Of a stretch of DNA of 64,000 bases, positions 34,047 to 43,292 are shown piece after piece (position 1 is the first letter of the stretch; each line of letters starts with the position of its first letter). The notes below the pieces were generated by a model. It did no database searches. It saw nothing but the letters and a program-made list of their open reading frames with translations, and was not told the DNA's origin. This DNA comes from JARRKC01 sp037388505 (GTDB taxonomy: Bacteria > Acidobacteriota > UBA6911 > RPQK01 > JAPXNP01): contig JARRKC010000012.1 of assembly GCA_037388505.1 (NCBI GenBank), positions 1 through 64,000 of the forward strand, read 5' to 3'. The position numbers and the translations under genes were made by a program.

Positions 34047-35368
34047 TCATGAGCGAAACGAGAAAAACCCTGATCATCGGAGGTGCAGGGCTCCTGCTGC
34101 TGGTAGTGGCGTTCGCCACCGTCCCGCGTCCTTCCACTCCGGATGATTTCAGCGATCGCGGGGAGGCATTCTTCCCCGGTTTCAGCGATCCGAACGCAGC
34201 TACGACCCTCGAGGTGGTGGATTTCAGCGAAGAGACGGCGGCCGCCCGGCCTTTCAAGGTGACCTTTCACGACGGCCGCTGGACGATCCCTTCGCATTTC
34301 GACTATCCGGCCGACGGCAAGGATCGTCTGGCCAAAACGGCGGCGGGGCTCATCGGTCTGAAGAAGGACGACTTCCGTTCGAGCAACCTGGCGGACCAGG
34401 AAGCCTGTGGAGTTATCGACCCTTTGGACGAAAAAGCTTCTTCGCTCAAGGGCCGGGGCAAGCGGGTCACGATCAAGGACAAGAACGGCCAGATTTTGGC
34501 CGATCTCATCTTCGGGAAAAAGCTCGACGGGCATCCCGACTATCGATTCGTCCGCGTTCCCGGACAGAATCGGATCTACGTGACTCATTCCGACCTCGAC
34601 ATCTCGACGAAATTCACCGACTGGATCGAAAAGGATCTCCTTTTGATCGATCCGGAGAAGATTCAACAGGTGACTCTTCGAGACTATTCGGTCGACACGA
34701 GAAGGGGCACGATCGACCAACATGATGTTCTGGAACTGACACGAAACGGCGGGAAATGGACGGCCAACCGGATGCGGGGCAATCAGGAAGTGGACTCTGC
34801 AAAGATGAGTCAGCTGACGAGGGCTATCGATGGTCTGACGATCGTCGATGTGCGAACCAAGCCGCCCGGATTGACGGAGGATCTGAAGCGTTCGGGAGGA
34901 AAGGTGCCACTGTCCAGAGAGAACGCCGTTGCGCTCCAGACCGAGGGCTACTACTTCACTCGGGACGGAAACCTCGTCTCGAACGAAGGAGAGCTCGAGG
35001 TCGCCTCGGCTGAGGGGATTCGATATCTGCTGCGTTTTGGTGAGGTCGTGGCCGGCTCCGCCGACGAGTCGAATTCCAGTGGGGAGCAGGGGGCCCCGGC
35101 CGCGAAGAGCAAGTCCGAGAACCGCTATCTGTTCATTACCACCTCTTTTGACAAGAGCCTGCTCGACAAAGAGCCGCCCCAGGCCAGAGACCGCTCCTTC
35201 GAGAAGAAGTCCAAAGACAAATGGACGGACCAGGATCGAGAAAACCAGGCCATCCAGGCGAAGCACGATGCCTGGGAGAAGAAGCTCGAGGATGGCCGCA
35301 AGAAGGCCCAGGAGCTCAATGAGCGGTTTGCCGGCTGGTATTACGTGATCTCAGGCGATTCGATCTGA
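34043..35368 (+). CDS. DUF4340-domain membrane-anchored protein
   Basis: A 441-residue protein with one N-terminal helix (TLIIGGAGLLLLVVAFATV) and DUF4340 repeats outside the membrane: TFHDGRWTIPSHFDYPADGK, IFGKKLDGHPDYRFVRVPGQ and a second related unit near 330. The C-terminal 75 residues are Lys/Glu/Gln-rich and probably helical. DUF4340 proteins regularly accompany GldA/GldFG-type ABC systems in several phyla, as here, and may be the periplasmic subunit. The gene begins in the overlapping ATGA of the upstream stop. Confidence 0.85.
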   Translation: MIMSETRKTLIIGGAGLLLLVVAFATVPRPSTPDDFSDRGEAFFPGFSDPNAATTLEVVDFSEETAAARPFKVTFHDGRWTIPSHFDYPADGKDRLAKTAAGLIGLKKDDFRSSNLADQEACGVIDPLDEKASSLKGRGKRVTIKDKNGQILADLIFGKKLDGHPDYRFVRVPGQNRIYVTHSDLDISTKFTDWIEKDLLLIDPEKIQQVTLRDYSVDTRRGTIDQHDVLELTRNGGKWTANRMRGNQEVDSAKMSQLTRAIDGLTIVDVRTKPPGLTEDLKRSGGKVPLSRENAVALQTEGYYFTRDGNLVSNEGELEVASAEGIRYLLRFGEVVAGSADESNSSGEQGAPAAKSKSENRYLFITTSFDKSLLDKEPPQARDRSFEKKSKDKWTDQDRENQAIQAKHDAWEKKLEDGRKKAQELNERFAGWYYVISGDSI

Positions 35369-35404
35369 TCAAGGCGAAGAAATCCTGACGGCTTATCGTT
35401 CCTG

Positions 35405-35632
35405 GTTTCACGTTTCACGTTCCAGGTTCGGGGAATCCCGCCTTGTGGGACTCTGGATCGATGTGGTGTGGGCCGACACCCAGGATTCCGCTTGTCGGCT
35501 CCATCCTGGGCTACACACCTGCCGTCCCGCGGAGCGGGACTTCCGACACCAGATACCCGTCTGGCCCGACAACCGACTCCCGACTCCCGGCACCCGGCAC
35601 CCGTTCACCCGGCACCCAACACGAGGAACTTG
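35405..35632. repeat. Gene-free segment with hairpins and short tandem words
   Basis: TTTCACGTTTCACGTTCCAG (from 35406) belongs to the same word family as 27341 and 43217. GTCCCGC-GGA-GCGGGAC (35524-35540) is a 7-bp hairpin. CCCGACTCCCGGCACCCGGC (from 35577) begins 7-8-base tandem words running to about 35615. No open frame here is supported; the next feature is the bcp remnant at 35659. Confidence 0.5.
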
Positions 35633-35658
35633 GCACGTAAAACCGGCAACGCCGAATC

Positions 35659-36022
35659 CTACAAGCTCGCGATCGCTTCCGGAGCGCTGTCCTTCGGCTT
35701 GACCTTGTAGTGCACGTCCACGATCGTTCCGTTCTCGTCGATCACGAAGTGGCTGCGGACGATCCCCATGTACTTTCTGCCGTACATCGATTTTTCGCCC
35801 CAGGCTCCGTAGGCGGTGGCAATACTGTGATCAGCGTCGACGAGCAGGCTGAAGATCCCGGAACGAGCAGGCCTGGGTCGTACATCCGCTCGTGTTGTCC
35901 TTGGGGTAGAAGTAGAGAACGACCTTCTTCCCTTTGAAGTCGCCCAGCCTGACCTTCCGGCTCTGATCGTCCAGAGCCTCGAACTCCGGTGCTTTGTCTC
36001 CCGGCTTCAACGTCTTGCTCAT
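35659..36022 (-). pseudogene. bcp: Bcp-type peroxiredoxin with internal deletion and frameshift
   Basis: The 5' half encodes a thiol peroxidase start, MSKTLKPGDKAPEFEALDD, then VVLYFYPKDNTSGCTTQACS with both Cys residues. At about 35850 the frame runs into RRR and stops. The expected C-terminal half (FSLLVDADHSIATAYGAWGE, YMGIVRSHFVIDENG) resumes in another frame and ends at 35659. A full Bcp gene is about 470 bases; this one is 364, so about 107-110 bases including the middle third of the protein are missing. The joined text CTTCAGC fits both sides, as expected for deletion at a short repeat. It may be decay or an assembly fault. Confidence 0.85.
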
Positions 36023-36208
36023 GGTGGACCCCCTTTTGGAGCATTCTCGATGTCCGATTTACAGTTTCGATTCGTGTGGCGCGTGCCTTTCGAACTATCT
36101 GTACGAAGGATATATGGACAAAGATTCACTATTGTCTAGAGTGTGTCCAATAAAACCGAAAGAGCTCTTCACTCTGTCGAAAGTCGGCAATCGAGAAATG
36201 CAGATGCC

Positions 36209-37078
36209 TCAGATCTCCAGTTCGTCCTGGATGATCTCCCGGTAGCCCTCCCGGAAAGTCGGGTAGAGAAACCGATATCCGGAGGCCTTCAGGCATGCGT
36301 TGGAGCATCGCTTGTTTCCCCATCGACTGCGGGCCTCGGGAGGCAGAGGAGGCGCCGATGGGACGCCGAGTGCGGCCGCGAGCCAGTGGGCCAGCTCTCG
36401 TCGGTCGACCGGTTCGTCGTCGGATGCCACGTAGAGATCCCGGGGCGATTCGAGTGCCAGAAGATGCTCGAGGACGGCCGCACAGTCCTCGACGTGGATG
36501 CGGTTGCTGAAGACCGGCGGACCCTCGGCCCAGGTCGGCTCGCCTCGGGCAATCATACGGAGCAGGCGGAGCCTCCCGGGCCCGTAGATCCCGGAGAATC
36601 GCACGACCGTGGTCGGAAACGGAGCCGACAGTGCGAGACTCTCCCCCTCCAGCAGAATGCGACCGGCAGATCCGTTCGGCGCAGCCGGCGTTTCCTCATT
36701 GACCCAGGAGCCGTCGGTTTGCGCATAAACCCCCGTGCTCGAAGCGAACAGGAGCCGGGCCGGGCCGGTTCTCCGGGCCGTCAAAGCCTCGATCAGATGA
36801 GCGAGGGCGTCGACGCGAGCGCGTCGATACGCTGCATCCGTTCCTTCTTTGCTGGACAGGAGGTAGACGACGTGGTCGATTCTTTCCGGGAGTCGGGCCG
36901 GATCGAGAGAATCGCCGAGGTCTGCGGTTATGATCTCGACCCCGTCGGGGGGGCTTGCGGGAGTGCGCTTGAGTCCCCAGATCCGGTGACCCCGCTCGAC
37001 GAGGCGACGCCCCAGAGCCCGACCGACGAATCCATAGCCGGCGATCAGAATGTTCCTCGGCGTGGTCAGTCGGTGCAC
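36209..37078 (-). CDS. NAD-dependent epimerase/dehydratase (extended SDR)
   Basis: A protein of about 289 residues. The GTG at 37078 is chosen because AGGAG lies about ten bases upstream and it gives the family start RNILIAGYGFVGRALGRRL (G-x-G-x-x-G, NAD(P) binding). Later motifs are YLLSSKEG, LLFASSTGVYAQTDGSWVNE (S-S-T-G-V-Y) and RFSGIYGPGR. The Y-x3-K catalytic pair is not clear (the region reads AAPNGSAGRILLEGE), so it may be an atypical SDR like YeeZ/SDR_a5-type proteins. It follows the CarH-like regulator after 13 bases, so the two form an operon. Confidence 0.82.
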   Translation of the reverse strand: MHRLTTPRNILIAGYGFVGRALGRRLVERGHRIWGLKRTPASPPDGVEIITADLGDSLDPARLPERIDHVVYLLSSKEGTDAAYRRARVDALAHLIEALTARRTGPARLLFASSTGVYAQTDGSWVNEETPAAPNGSAGRILLEGESLALSAPFPTTVVRFSGIYGPGRLRLLRMIARGEPTWAEGPPVFSNRIHVEDCAAVLEHLLALESPRDLYVASDDEPVDRRELAHWLAAALGVPSAPPLPPEARSRWGNKRCSNACLKASGYRFLYPTFREGYREIIQDELEI

Positions 37079-37091
37079 CCTTTTCGCTCTC

Positions 37092-38063
37092 CTAACGGCG
37101 CAGGTCACGGAGAACGGATCGGAAACTGCGGATATCGGAGACCGGGATGGCCGACACTCGATGCAGAGCGGATTGATATCGGGCACTCGATCGTCCGCCG
37201 ACGATCAGGTGAACGCTGCGCCCGAGCAAACGACGCAAGCGGACCAGGTCCCGCTCCAGGTGTGGGTCGTCGCCCGGATAGACCAGGCTCAGCCCGATGG
37301 CGCGCGCCGCGGTCTTCCGCGCTGCTGCGGCCAGTTCCTCAGCGGGGAGGTTGGCGCCGAGAAAGGTGACGCGCCATCCCTCGGATGCAGCCGTCGCGGC
37401 GGCGATCAACGCGCCCAGTTCGTGGTGTTGGCGGATCGGTGTGCCGACCACCATCGGGGGAGCGTTGTCGGCGGCAGCGAAGGAGAGTCGGACCGTGTTC
37501 AGAAACGAACTGATGACGCCGGACGCCATGTGTTCGTGAACGATCCTCAGGTCCCCCTCCTCCCAGAGACGACCGATCTTCTCGAGAAGGGGCACGAGCA
37601 CCTCCTCGAGCAGCTTCGGATGGCTGAGGTCGACGGCCGCCCGGTCGAGCTGGAACTGGAGTTCCTGCGTGTTGAGGTTCTCGATCGCCGAAAGACATCC
37701 CGAGAGGTGGGACTCGCTGTCGGCGTCTTCCGACGCGCCCGATCGATGTAGGCCTCTGGGCGCGCGAGCCAGTGCCGCCTGATCGGCGGCGACCAAGAGA
37801 CGCAATTCGTCGATGGACAGCGCGCTGATCTGTCCGATCTGGCGTCCGGCCATGGTCGCCTGACGAAGGAGCAGAAGGCGTTCCACATCCTCATCGGAGT
37901 AGCTCCGACGATTCGTGGACGTCCGGGACGGTTGGATCGCCCCGTAGCGGCGCTCCCAAGCTCGGATCACGTCCGGCTTGAGGCCGGTCCTCCGGGAGAC
38001 GACGCCGATCGAGTGCTGAGTCAGTCTTCGGGGTGGGCTTCCCTCGATCCTCGCTTCGTTCAC
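37092..38063 (-). CDS. CarH/LitR-like MerR-family B12-binding transcription regulator
   Basis: A 323-residue regulator with an N-terminal MerR helix-turn-helix (SIGVVSRRTGLKPDVIRAWE, RRYGAIQP) and a C-terminal cobalamin-binding unit. The helical bundle shows W-x9-E-H (LWEEGDLRIVHEHMAS), the upper-face motif of CarH; the Rossmann part shows QHHELGALIAAA with the axial-His H-E-L-G, GWRVTFLGANLP and ALHRVSAIPVSD. CarH proteins use adenosylcobalamin and dissociate from DNA in light. The usual Asp/Glu before the axial His is Gln or His here. It probably controls itself and the SDR gene. The GTG start lies where transcription is predicted to begin. Confidence 0.85.
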   Translation of the reverse strand: MNEARIEGSPPRRLTQHSIGVVSRRTGLKPDVIRAWERRYGAIQPSRTSTNRRSYSDEDVERLLLLRQATMAGRQIGQISALSIDELRLLVAADQAALARAPRGLHRSGASEDADSESHLSGCLSAIENLNTQELQFQLDRAAVDLSHPKLLEEVLVPLLEKIGRLWEEGDLRIVHEHMASGVISSFLNTVRLSFAAADNAPPMVVGTPIRQHHELGALIAAATAASEGWRVTFLGANLPAEELAAAARKTAARAIGLSLVYPGDDPHLERDLVRLRRLLGRSVHLIVGGRSSARYQSALHRVSAIPVSDIRSFRSVLRDLRR

Positions 38064-38070
38064 GGACTCA

Positions 38071-38099
38071 GCTTAATCAACCTGTCCATGAAGTGTCAA
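38071..38099 (-). promoter_or_regulatory. Promoter of the CarH-like gene with TGTNNA boxes
   Basis: On the minus strand TTGACA (38099-38094) and TTAAGC (38076-38071) are 17 bases apart and would start transcription near the GTG at 38063. On the plus strand TGTCCA (38083), TGTCAA (38094) and TGTACA (38109) recur; the first two are 11 bases apart, the spacing of CarH operator repeats, and the third is 15 bases on. Autoregulation is inferred. Confidence 0.45.
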
Positions 38100-38267
38100 T
38101 CTCCTGAATGTACAAGTCTAGGATTAGTCTAGGGCATGGTCTTGGATGAACGGCGCTCCATCCGGGCCGGACTTGCACTCATCGGTGTAGTTGACCAACA
38201 TATCTAACTGGTTTACTGCTTCCGGCACCCAAGACGGGCCGGGCGGGATCGAAGCAACCGGTGCACC

Positions 38268-40217
38268 ATGCCATTCAGACTTCAGCCCTGGCTACGGCAT
38301 GCCCTATTCATCGCTCTGCTCCTTGCGATCAGCGGGGTTCTCTTTCGCGGCTCCCTCGAGCAGGGGATGGAGATGGATGAGATCTCCCGGGTCATCAACG
38401 TCATCCCGATCCTCAACCAGAACGCCGAGCCGCTTCCACCGGTGGTGTACAGCGTCGAGATCCTGGGCCGTCGCGTTCCGGTGATGTTCAAGCAGTACAT
38501 TTCCTCCGCTTATCTACTCCGGTTCCTTCCTCTGGCCTTCTTTGACGACTACCTCTTCGGGATTCGATTTCTCCACTGGTTCTACTTCGTATTGTCCATC
38601 AGCGCGTTCTACCTCGTGCTCTCCAGGTTCAACACCTATCTCGCCGCGTTCGGGGCCCTTCTGATCGTCACGTCGCCTCTCTACTATCCCGAAGTGCGGA
38701 TCAGCTTCGCCGATTCGCTGCAAATCCTGTATCTGAGCCTGGCGGGCGTTTTTTTCGAGCGGTTCTTTCGGCGCGGGCAGAGAAAGCGGGACCTTTTCGT
38801 CGGTTTTCTGTTGCTGTTCGGTTGCGCCAACCAGATGTTCTATTTCTGCTGGGTCATCGCCGGACTGTTGGCCGTAGGGACGATTCTATATCCTCGAATG
38901 ACGCTTCGCTGCTTCTGTCCGTTGCCCCGAAGCGTGACCGTTCTGCTGGCCCTGATGTTGGGATTGGCGAACTTCGTCATCTACAACGTGAGCCAGGGCT
39001 TTCCGACGTTTGCCGAGCTGATCAAACGGCGGTTTCATCCCGCCGCGACGAACACCGTTGCGGGAGACGGACACCTCTTGGACATGTTCGCCAACGATCT
39101 GGGACGCAAGCTGTATCAGTTGCCACGTTACTTCGACGCTCCTCAGCTCTACACGATCATCTATGGGCTGGTCTTGCTCGTGACGGTCGTCTTCGCCGTC
39201 CATCTCATGAAGAGGGGACGGTTGTGGGCAAAGCGGATCTGCTTCGCGCCCGGTCTCGCCACACTGGTCATTCTGTTTCTCATCCTGATCAGCCCGAGCA
39301 CGACCCGGGTGGGGCACTACGTGTACATCGTCCCGTTCCTGCAGTTGAGCGCTCTGGCGGCCCTGCTCGGCCTCGGCCAGATGTTCACTGCAAGGCCGTT
39401 CGCGCGGAGAATGACCGTCTTCCTGCTCGCCGGAGCGCTGGTGACCGTGAATTTCGTCCAAAGCAACCGGGTGATCTCCGCGACGAATCGGAGCGGCGGA
39501 CGCCATCTCTTCAGTCCGGCCATCTTCGATTTCGTTCGCTATCTGAACGAACATTCGATTGATTCTCAAGACGTTCTCTTCACGGTCTGGGGACTTCATC
39601 TGCAGCCCTATTTTCTGAATCGCGGTCAGTTCCGGATCCGACAGGTCGTCTATCAGCTGATCTTGAGAAAGACGGCGGCGGAGCGGGAAGCGTATCTCGA
39701 GCATCTCTTCAGTTCCTATCACGGACTGCCCGTCCAGGGAGATGCACTCTACCTCCCCGTGACTGCAACCTACCGCAGCGACATTCGCGATGAGTTGCTC
39801 GATTTTCTCCACAGCCGCCACGCGAAGCTGACTCTCGAGGAGACCTTTCGAGAACGAAACCAGGATCCCGCCATTCTCCTCTACCGACTCGACTCGGCGC
39901 GGGAATTTGTCCGGCAGCAAACCGAGCCGATTCGCTCCGCGCCGTTGCTGGAGAGTCTTCACATCTCGCGCTTTGGCCCCCAGCGCGTGGCTGCAGGGAG
40001 AGAGGCCGACCTGCCGATGTGGTTCATCGCGACGGGCCTGACTCCTACGACACGAGTCGTCCTGGATGGAGTGCTCCTGGACACGATTTACGGCGTGGAC
40101 CATTGCACGGCACTGGTACCACGCCGCGCGCTCGCCACACCCGGGCAGCTCTCCCTCTTTCTCTTCAATCGGACCGGCCAGGGACGTTCATTGGCGGTAG
40201 AACTGGAGGTCAGATGA
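38268..40217 (+). CDS. Large GT-C-type membrane protein of the surface glycan region
   Basis: A 649-residue protein. About ten to eleven membrane helices occupy residues 10-430. The first loop begins GMEMDEISRVINVIPILNQN, where acidic residues may be the catalytic Asp/Glu of GT-C enzymes, and the third helix pair includes SPLYYPEVRISFADSLQILY, with the conserved proline loop. The C-terminal 200 residues are soluble and unrecognised, ending in a beta-rich domain (TPTTRVVLDGVLLDTIYGVD). Donor and acceptor are unknown. Its stop overlaps the next gene's ATG (ATGA). It lies 204 bases from the divergent CarH-like gene. Confidence 0.78.
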   Translation: MPFRLQPWLRHALFIALLLAISGVLFRGSLEQGMEMDEISRVINVIPILNQNAEPLPPVVYSVEILGRRVPVMFKQYISSAYLLRFLPLAFFDDYLFGIRFLHWFYFVLSISAFYLVLSRFNTYLAAFGALLIVTSPLYYPEVRISFADSLQILYLSLAGVFFERFFRRGQRKRDLFVGFLLLFGCANQMFYFCWVIAGLLAVGTILYPRMTLRCFCPLPRSVTVLLALMLGLANFVIYNVSQGFPTFAELIKRRFHPAATNTVAGDGHLLDMFANDLGRKLYQLPRYFDAPQLYTIIYGLVLLVTVVFAVHLMKRGRLWAKRICFAPGLATLVILFLILISPSTTRVGHYVYIVPFLQLSALAALLGLGQMFTARPFARRMTVFLLAGALVTVNFVQSNRVISATNRSGGRHLFSPAIFDFVRYLNEHSIDSQDVLFTVWGLHLQPYFLNRGQFRIRQVVYQLILRKTAAEREAYLEHLFSSYHGLPVQGDALYLPVTATYRSDIRDELLDFLHSRHAKLTLEETFRERNQDPAILLYRLDSAREFVRQQTEPIRSAPLLESLHISRFGPQRVAAGREADLPMWFIATGLTPTTRVVLDGVLLDTIYGVDHCTALVPRRALATPGQLSLFLFNRTGQGRSLAVELEVR

Positions 40218-42481
40218 ACCAGGCGGACTCCCGAGGAATGGATGGTGCGCGGATCGTCGATTGTTGTCAGGACTCGGTCGAATCCGTGAGCCACGAAGCT
40301 CTGGAAGAACCACGAGCGCTCCCGCCACATGTCGCCGGACGACGGCAGTGGCTCATGGCGGTCGCCCTGTTCTGTCTGGTGACCGTCGCGTACACCTATC
40401 CGCTGATCCTGCAGGCCCGCCAGGCGACCCTGCAGTTGGGCTTGAACTATGTCGTGATGGCCAATGCCAAGGTCATCGGCGATCAGCTATCGACGGGATC
40501 TTCGCCGCTCCAGACCGATCGGATTCTCGCGCCGGCGGGTTACACTATCCACGAGGGTTTCCTGCCGAGCCTCATGGTCTACGCGCTCGGACTGGGACGA
40601 GATTTTCTGGTCGGTCTCAACTTGTCCTTGCTGATCTCCTTCGTTCTCGCCTCTCTCGGCGCGTGGGCCCTGGCCTTCACGTTGACCGGATCGAACATCG
40701 GAGCAACGGCGGCCGGGCTGTTCTTCGGATTTTGTGCGATGCACTACGCCAACTATCCGCTCTATCCCATCGTGCACATCGAGTGGATACCCTGGCATCT
40801 CTACGCCCATGTGCGCTACTTGGGCTCGGGTCGCAGAAGGTTTCTGGCCTTGGCGGCGCTGTCCTTGATCGCTGCTTCCCTCAGCTCCTGGTACTTCACG
40901 GTATTCCTGCTGTTGACCGGATCGGTGGTGACGCTCTTCTACCTGCGGTCCGAGCGAGGATGGCGCCGGGCCGGAGGTTATCTGGCTGCAGTAGGCGCGT
41001 CCTGCCTTGTGCTCATCCCGTTCACACCGGTCGTTCTGCTCGGTCGCCAGGGTCTCGATGCCGGCGGGTTTCGATTCGTCGTTGACGGCTCGGCCGATCT
41101 GTTGTCTCTGATCGTCCCTCCCTGGTACCACTGGTTGTTCGGAGCTCCCGTCTGGAGAATGGAAGCGAACTGGTTGGGCAATGCGAGTCTGCGCGCCAAC
41201 TATCTCGGCACCGCCTCTTTGGTGCTGGCCGTCTGGGGATTGGTCGCGGGTCGCGGTATCTCGATTTGGCTTCGTCGCTCACTGTGGGTGATCGGCGCTG
41301 CAGGCTTGGTTCTCGCACTGGGTCCTTTTCTCGCCGTCGGCGGCCTCGGGGGCTGGTCCGTCGGCGAGCCAATCGAATCCATCCGCGCGCTCCGACTTCC
41401 GTACTACTGGTTGGCCGATCTCTTTCCCTTCAGCGTGACGTGAGCGACGGCGCGCTATGTCCTCCTGGTGATTCTGGTTTTGAGCGTCGGCCTTGCGCTG
41501 GCGGTGGCTCGACTGGAAGGACGCCGGCTCATGCGGAGGGTCTTTGTCGGTGTCGGCGTCTTCTCCGTTCTGTGGTTCGAGCTTTGGCCCCTGTGGCCCT
41601 CCCGGATGTTCAAACCCCAGCCGGAGACACAGGCTTATCGCGAGCTGGCTGAAGTCCGGGACCGGGCCTCGGTGCTCGAATTGCCCCTGCAGAGCACGGC
41701 GTATCGAGTGCTTCAGTGTGCCGGCTGGCATCGCCTCGACGTCATTGGAGGCGCCATCGACAAGCCGTTCGCCCGTTTCAGGTCCCAAGCCTTGAGGTAT
41801 CCGTTTCTTCGCCAACTCCTTCTCGTCGGCTCCAAGACGGGCGCCGGGCTGCAAGGGGAGGACATCGTGGACTCGGATCCGCGGGAATACATCATCGGCG
41901 CGATCAGGGATCTTCGCATCCAGTACGCCGTCGTCCACAAATGGGACGAGAACGTCCTCTCATTTGGTGATTACTTCGTCGAAGAGCCGCTGAAAGATCG
42001 GCTCGTTCAGTTGATCTCTCCGTATTTCCGATTGGAATCGGAGGACGACCAGGTGCTCCTGTTCAAGTCGACCGTACCGCCCGGTCCTTGGCTCTATCCG
42101 ACGTTGGGCGAGGGATGGGGCGGCGTCGAGTCGCACGGAGACCACGTCGAGCGGATCATGAACGCTCCGACGGCGGTCGTGGATTTCCATTCCTCGGACG
42201 ACCGCGTGATGGGCATCGAACTCGAACTTGCGGTGATCCTGGTACCGCAGAGGGATCTGACGCTGACCCTCAACGGACATACGATCTACGCGGGGGTCGA
42301 GAAGCGGCGGTCGTCGCCGACCGACTTCAAGCTGATCCGACTCACCGGGTTGCGGGTTCGAAAGGGGATCAACCGACTGGAAATCGAGACGACCGGACCT
42401 CTGCCCTCGATCGCCGAGGTCTATGGGGGCGACGATCACCGCCCCATCGCCTTTGTCGTCAAGAGGCTGCAGATCGACTAG
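40214..42481 (+). pseudogene. GT-C-like membrane protein interrupted by an in-frame TGA
   Basis: Two open stretches in the same frame (40214-41443 and 41444-42481) encode one expected protein of about 755 residues. The first ends LADLFPFSVT with TGA at 41441-41443; without that stop the reading continues ATARYVLLVILVLSVGLALA, a natural membrane helix. A CGA to TGA change would explain it. The N-terminal part holds TYPLILQARQATLQL, nine or so helices and AMHYANYPLYPIVHIEWIPW; the C-terminal part has ELPLQSTAYRVLQCAGWHRL and a beta-rich end. It may be a real nonsense mutation or a base-call error. The ATG lies in the ATGA overlap with the previous gene. Confidence 0.75.
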
Positions 42482-42507
42482 TTCAGGCTTCCAACCTCCC
42501 GGCGGGC

Positions 42508-42522
42508 CAGGCAAGATGCCTG
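42508..42522. terminator. Hairpin between convergent genes
   Basis: CAGGCA and TGCCTG form a 6-bp stem with loop AGA between the GT-C gene (+) and the DUF5989 gene (-). There is no T-run. Its flank (GGGCTACTTG) resembles words near 35510. Confidence 0.35.
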
Positions 42523-42532
42523 GGCTACTTGC

Positions 42533-42739
42533 TTAGAACAACGGGTAGATGAAGGGTCCTGCAGCCGTGCCGCCCAGAATGAGAAGCAGCCCGAACAGGA
42601 ACAGAACGATCAGGATGGGCAGCAGCCACCACTTCTTGTTGTGCGACAGGAAGCCGAGGAACTCACGGACGATTCCGGTCCGCTCCGACTTGGAGGCCGC
42701 AACGAATTCATTCGGTTCGTTTCGAAGTTCGTCTTTCAT
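42533..42739 (-). CDS. DUF5989-family small membrane protein
   Basis: A 68-residue protein with a polar N-terminus and one long transmembrane helix (KKWWLLPILIVLFLFGLLLI) ending GPFIYPLF. It matches the pattern of DUF5989 proteins (EFLGFLSHNKKWWLLP), which occur next to SxtJ-like and carbamoyltransferase genes, exactly as here. Its function is unknown; a helper of the carbamoyltransferase or of glycan export is an inference from context. It abuts the SxtJ-like gene end to end. Confidence 0.85.
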   Translation of the reverse strand: MKDELRNEPNEFVAASKSERTGIVREFLGFLSHNKKWWLLPILIVLFLFGLLLILGGTAAGPFIYPLF

Positions 42740-43174
42740 TCAGAACTGCCGGAAGTAGTCGGCGGCGCGACGACTCGTGGTGCGCTCCACCCAATAGCTC
42801 GCGGCGCCCTCGCGCCGTTTCAGCCGCAACGGATCCCGTCTCAGGATTCTAAACAGCGCACCCACCAAAGTGAAGACGCCGTAGAAGACCACGCCCAGCA
42901 ACACGTGGCTGAGTACCCATCCGATCGGGAAAGCCAGTCCCATCCAGGAAAGGTAGAGTGGGCGGAGCCAGATGGGACGAACCAGCGCCAGGAGGCCACA
43001 GGCGAGACCGATCGACCAGATCGCGTAGAGCCTGTTCCAGGTCGGGGCCAGGAGCGGGAGGTCGTTCTTCCAGGCCAGCGCCAGCCCAAACGCGGCACAG
43101 GCGGCGAGCATCAGCAGACCGAACTGCCTCAATTTTCGAAGATCGGGATGCCAGTCGATCGTGATCAGACTCAT
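42740..43174 (-). CDS. SxtJ-like membrane protein
   Basis: A 144-residue protein with four membrane helices (LRQFGLLMLAACAAFGLALA, RLYAIWSIGLACGLLALVRP, YLSWMGLAFPIGWVLSHVLL, VVFYGVFTLVGALF) and a basic C-terminal tail ending ADYFRQF. This is the SxtJ family, known from the saxitoxin cluster and from glycan clusters with NodU/CmcH-type carbamoyltransferases. Function is unproven. The ATG at 43174 (MSLITIDWHPDLRKLR) with GGGGGC upstream is used; ATG/GTG choices up to 43282 would fall in the short-repeat region. Confidence 0.82.
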   Translation of the reverse strand: MSLITIDWHPDLRKLRQFGLLMLAACAAFGLALAWKNDLPLLAPTWNRLYAIWSIGLACGLLALVRPIWLRPLYLSWMGLAFPIGWVLSHVLLGVVFYGVFTLVGALFRILRRDPLRLKRREGAASYWVERTTSRRAADYFRQF

Positions 43175-43216
43175 CGTTGCCCCGGGGGCCATTCTACAAC
43201 GGGGAGGGAAGGGCGG

Positions 43217-43250
43217 GGTTTCACGTCTCAGGTTCCACGTTTCACGTTTG
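43217..43250. repeat. TTTCACGT-type short repeat
   Basis: GGTTTCACGTCTCAGGTTCC (from 43217) and then ACGTTTCACGTTTG belong to the word family seen at 27341-27370 and 35405-35425. It lies between the carbamoyltransferase stop codon and the SxtJ-like start. Confidence 0.45.
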
Positions 43251-43292
43251 CACCTCGCACCGTTCGTCCCCGTCTCCTGCATTCGGACCCGG

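Noticed and set aside
36023..36208. Possible regulatory element or small gene between the SDR and bcp genes
   Set aside because: I see no promoter pair, palindrome or supported frame.
38886..40103. Minus-strand open frame opposite the GT-C gene
   Set aside because: Antisense shadow with no motif, while the plus strand encodes clear membrane helices.
41441..41443. Selenocysteine codon
   Set aside because: No SECIS-like hairpin is apparent right after the TGA, the position fits Arg rather than Cys, and no Sec genes are seen.
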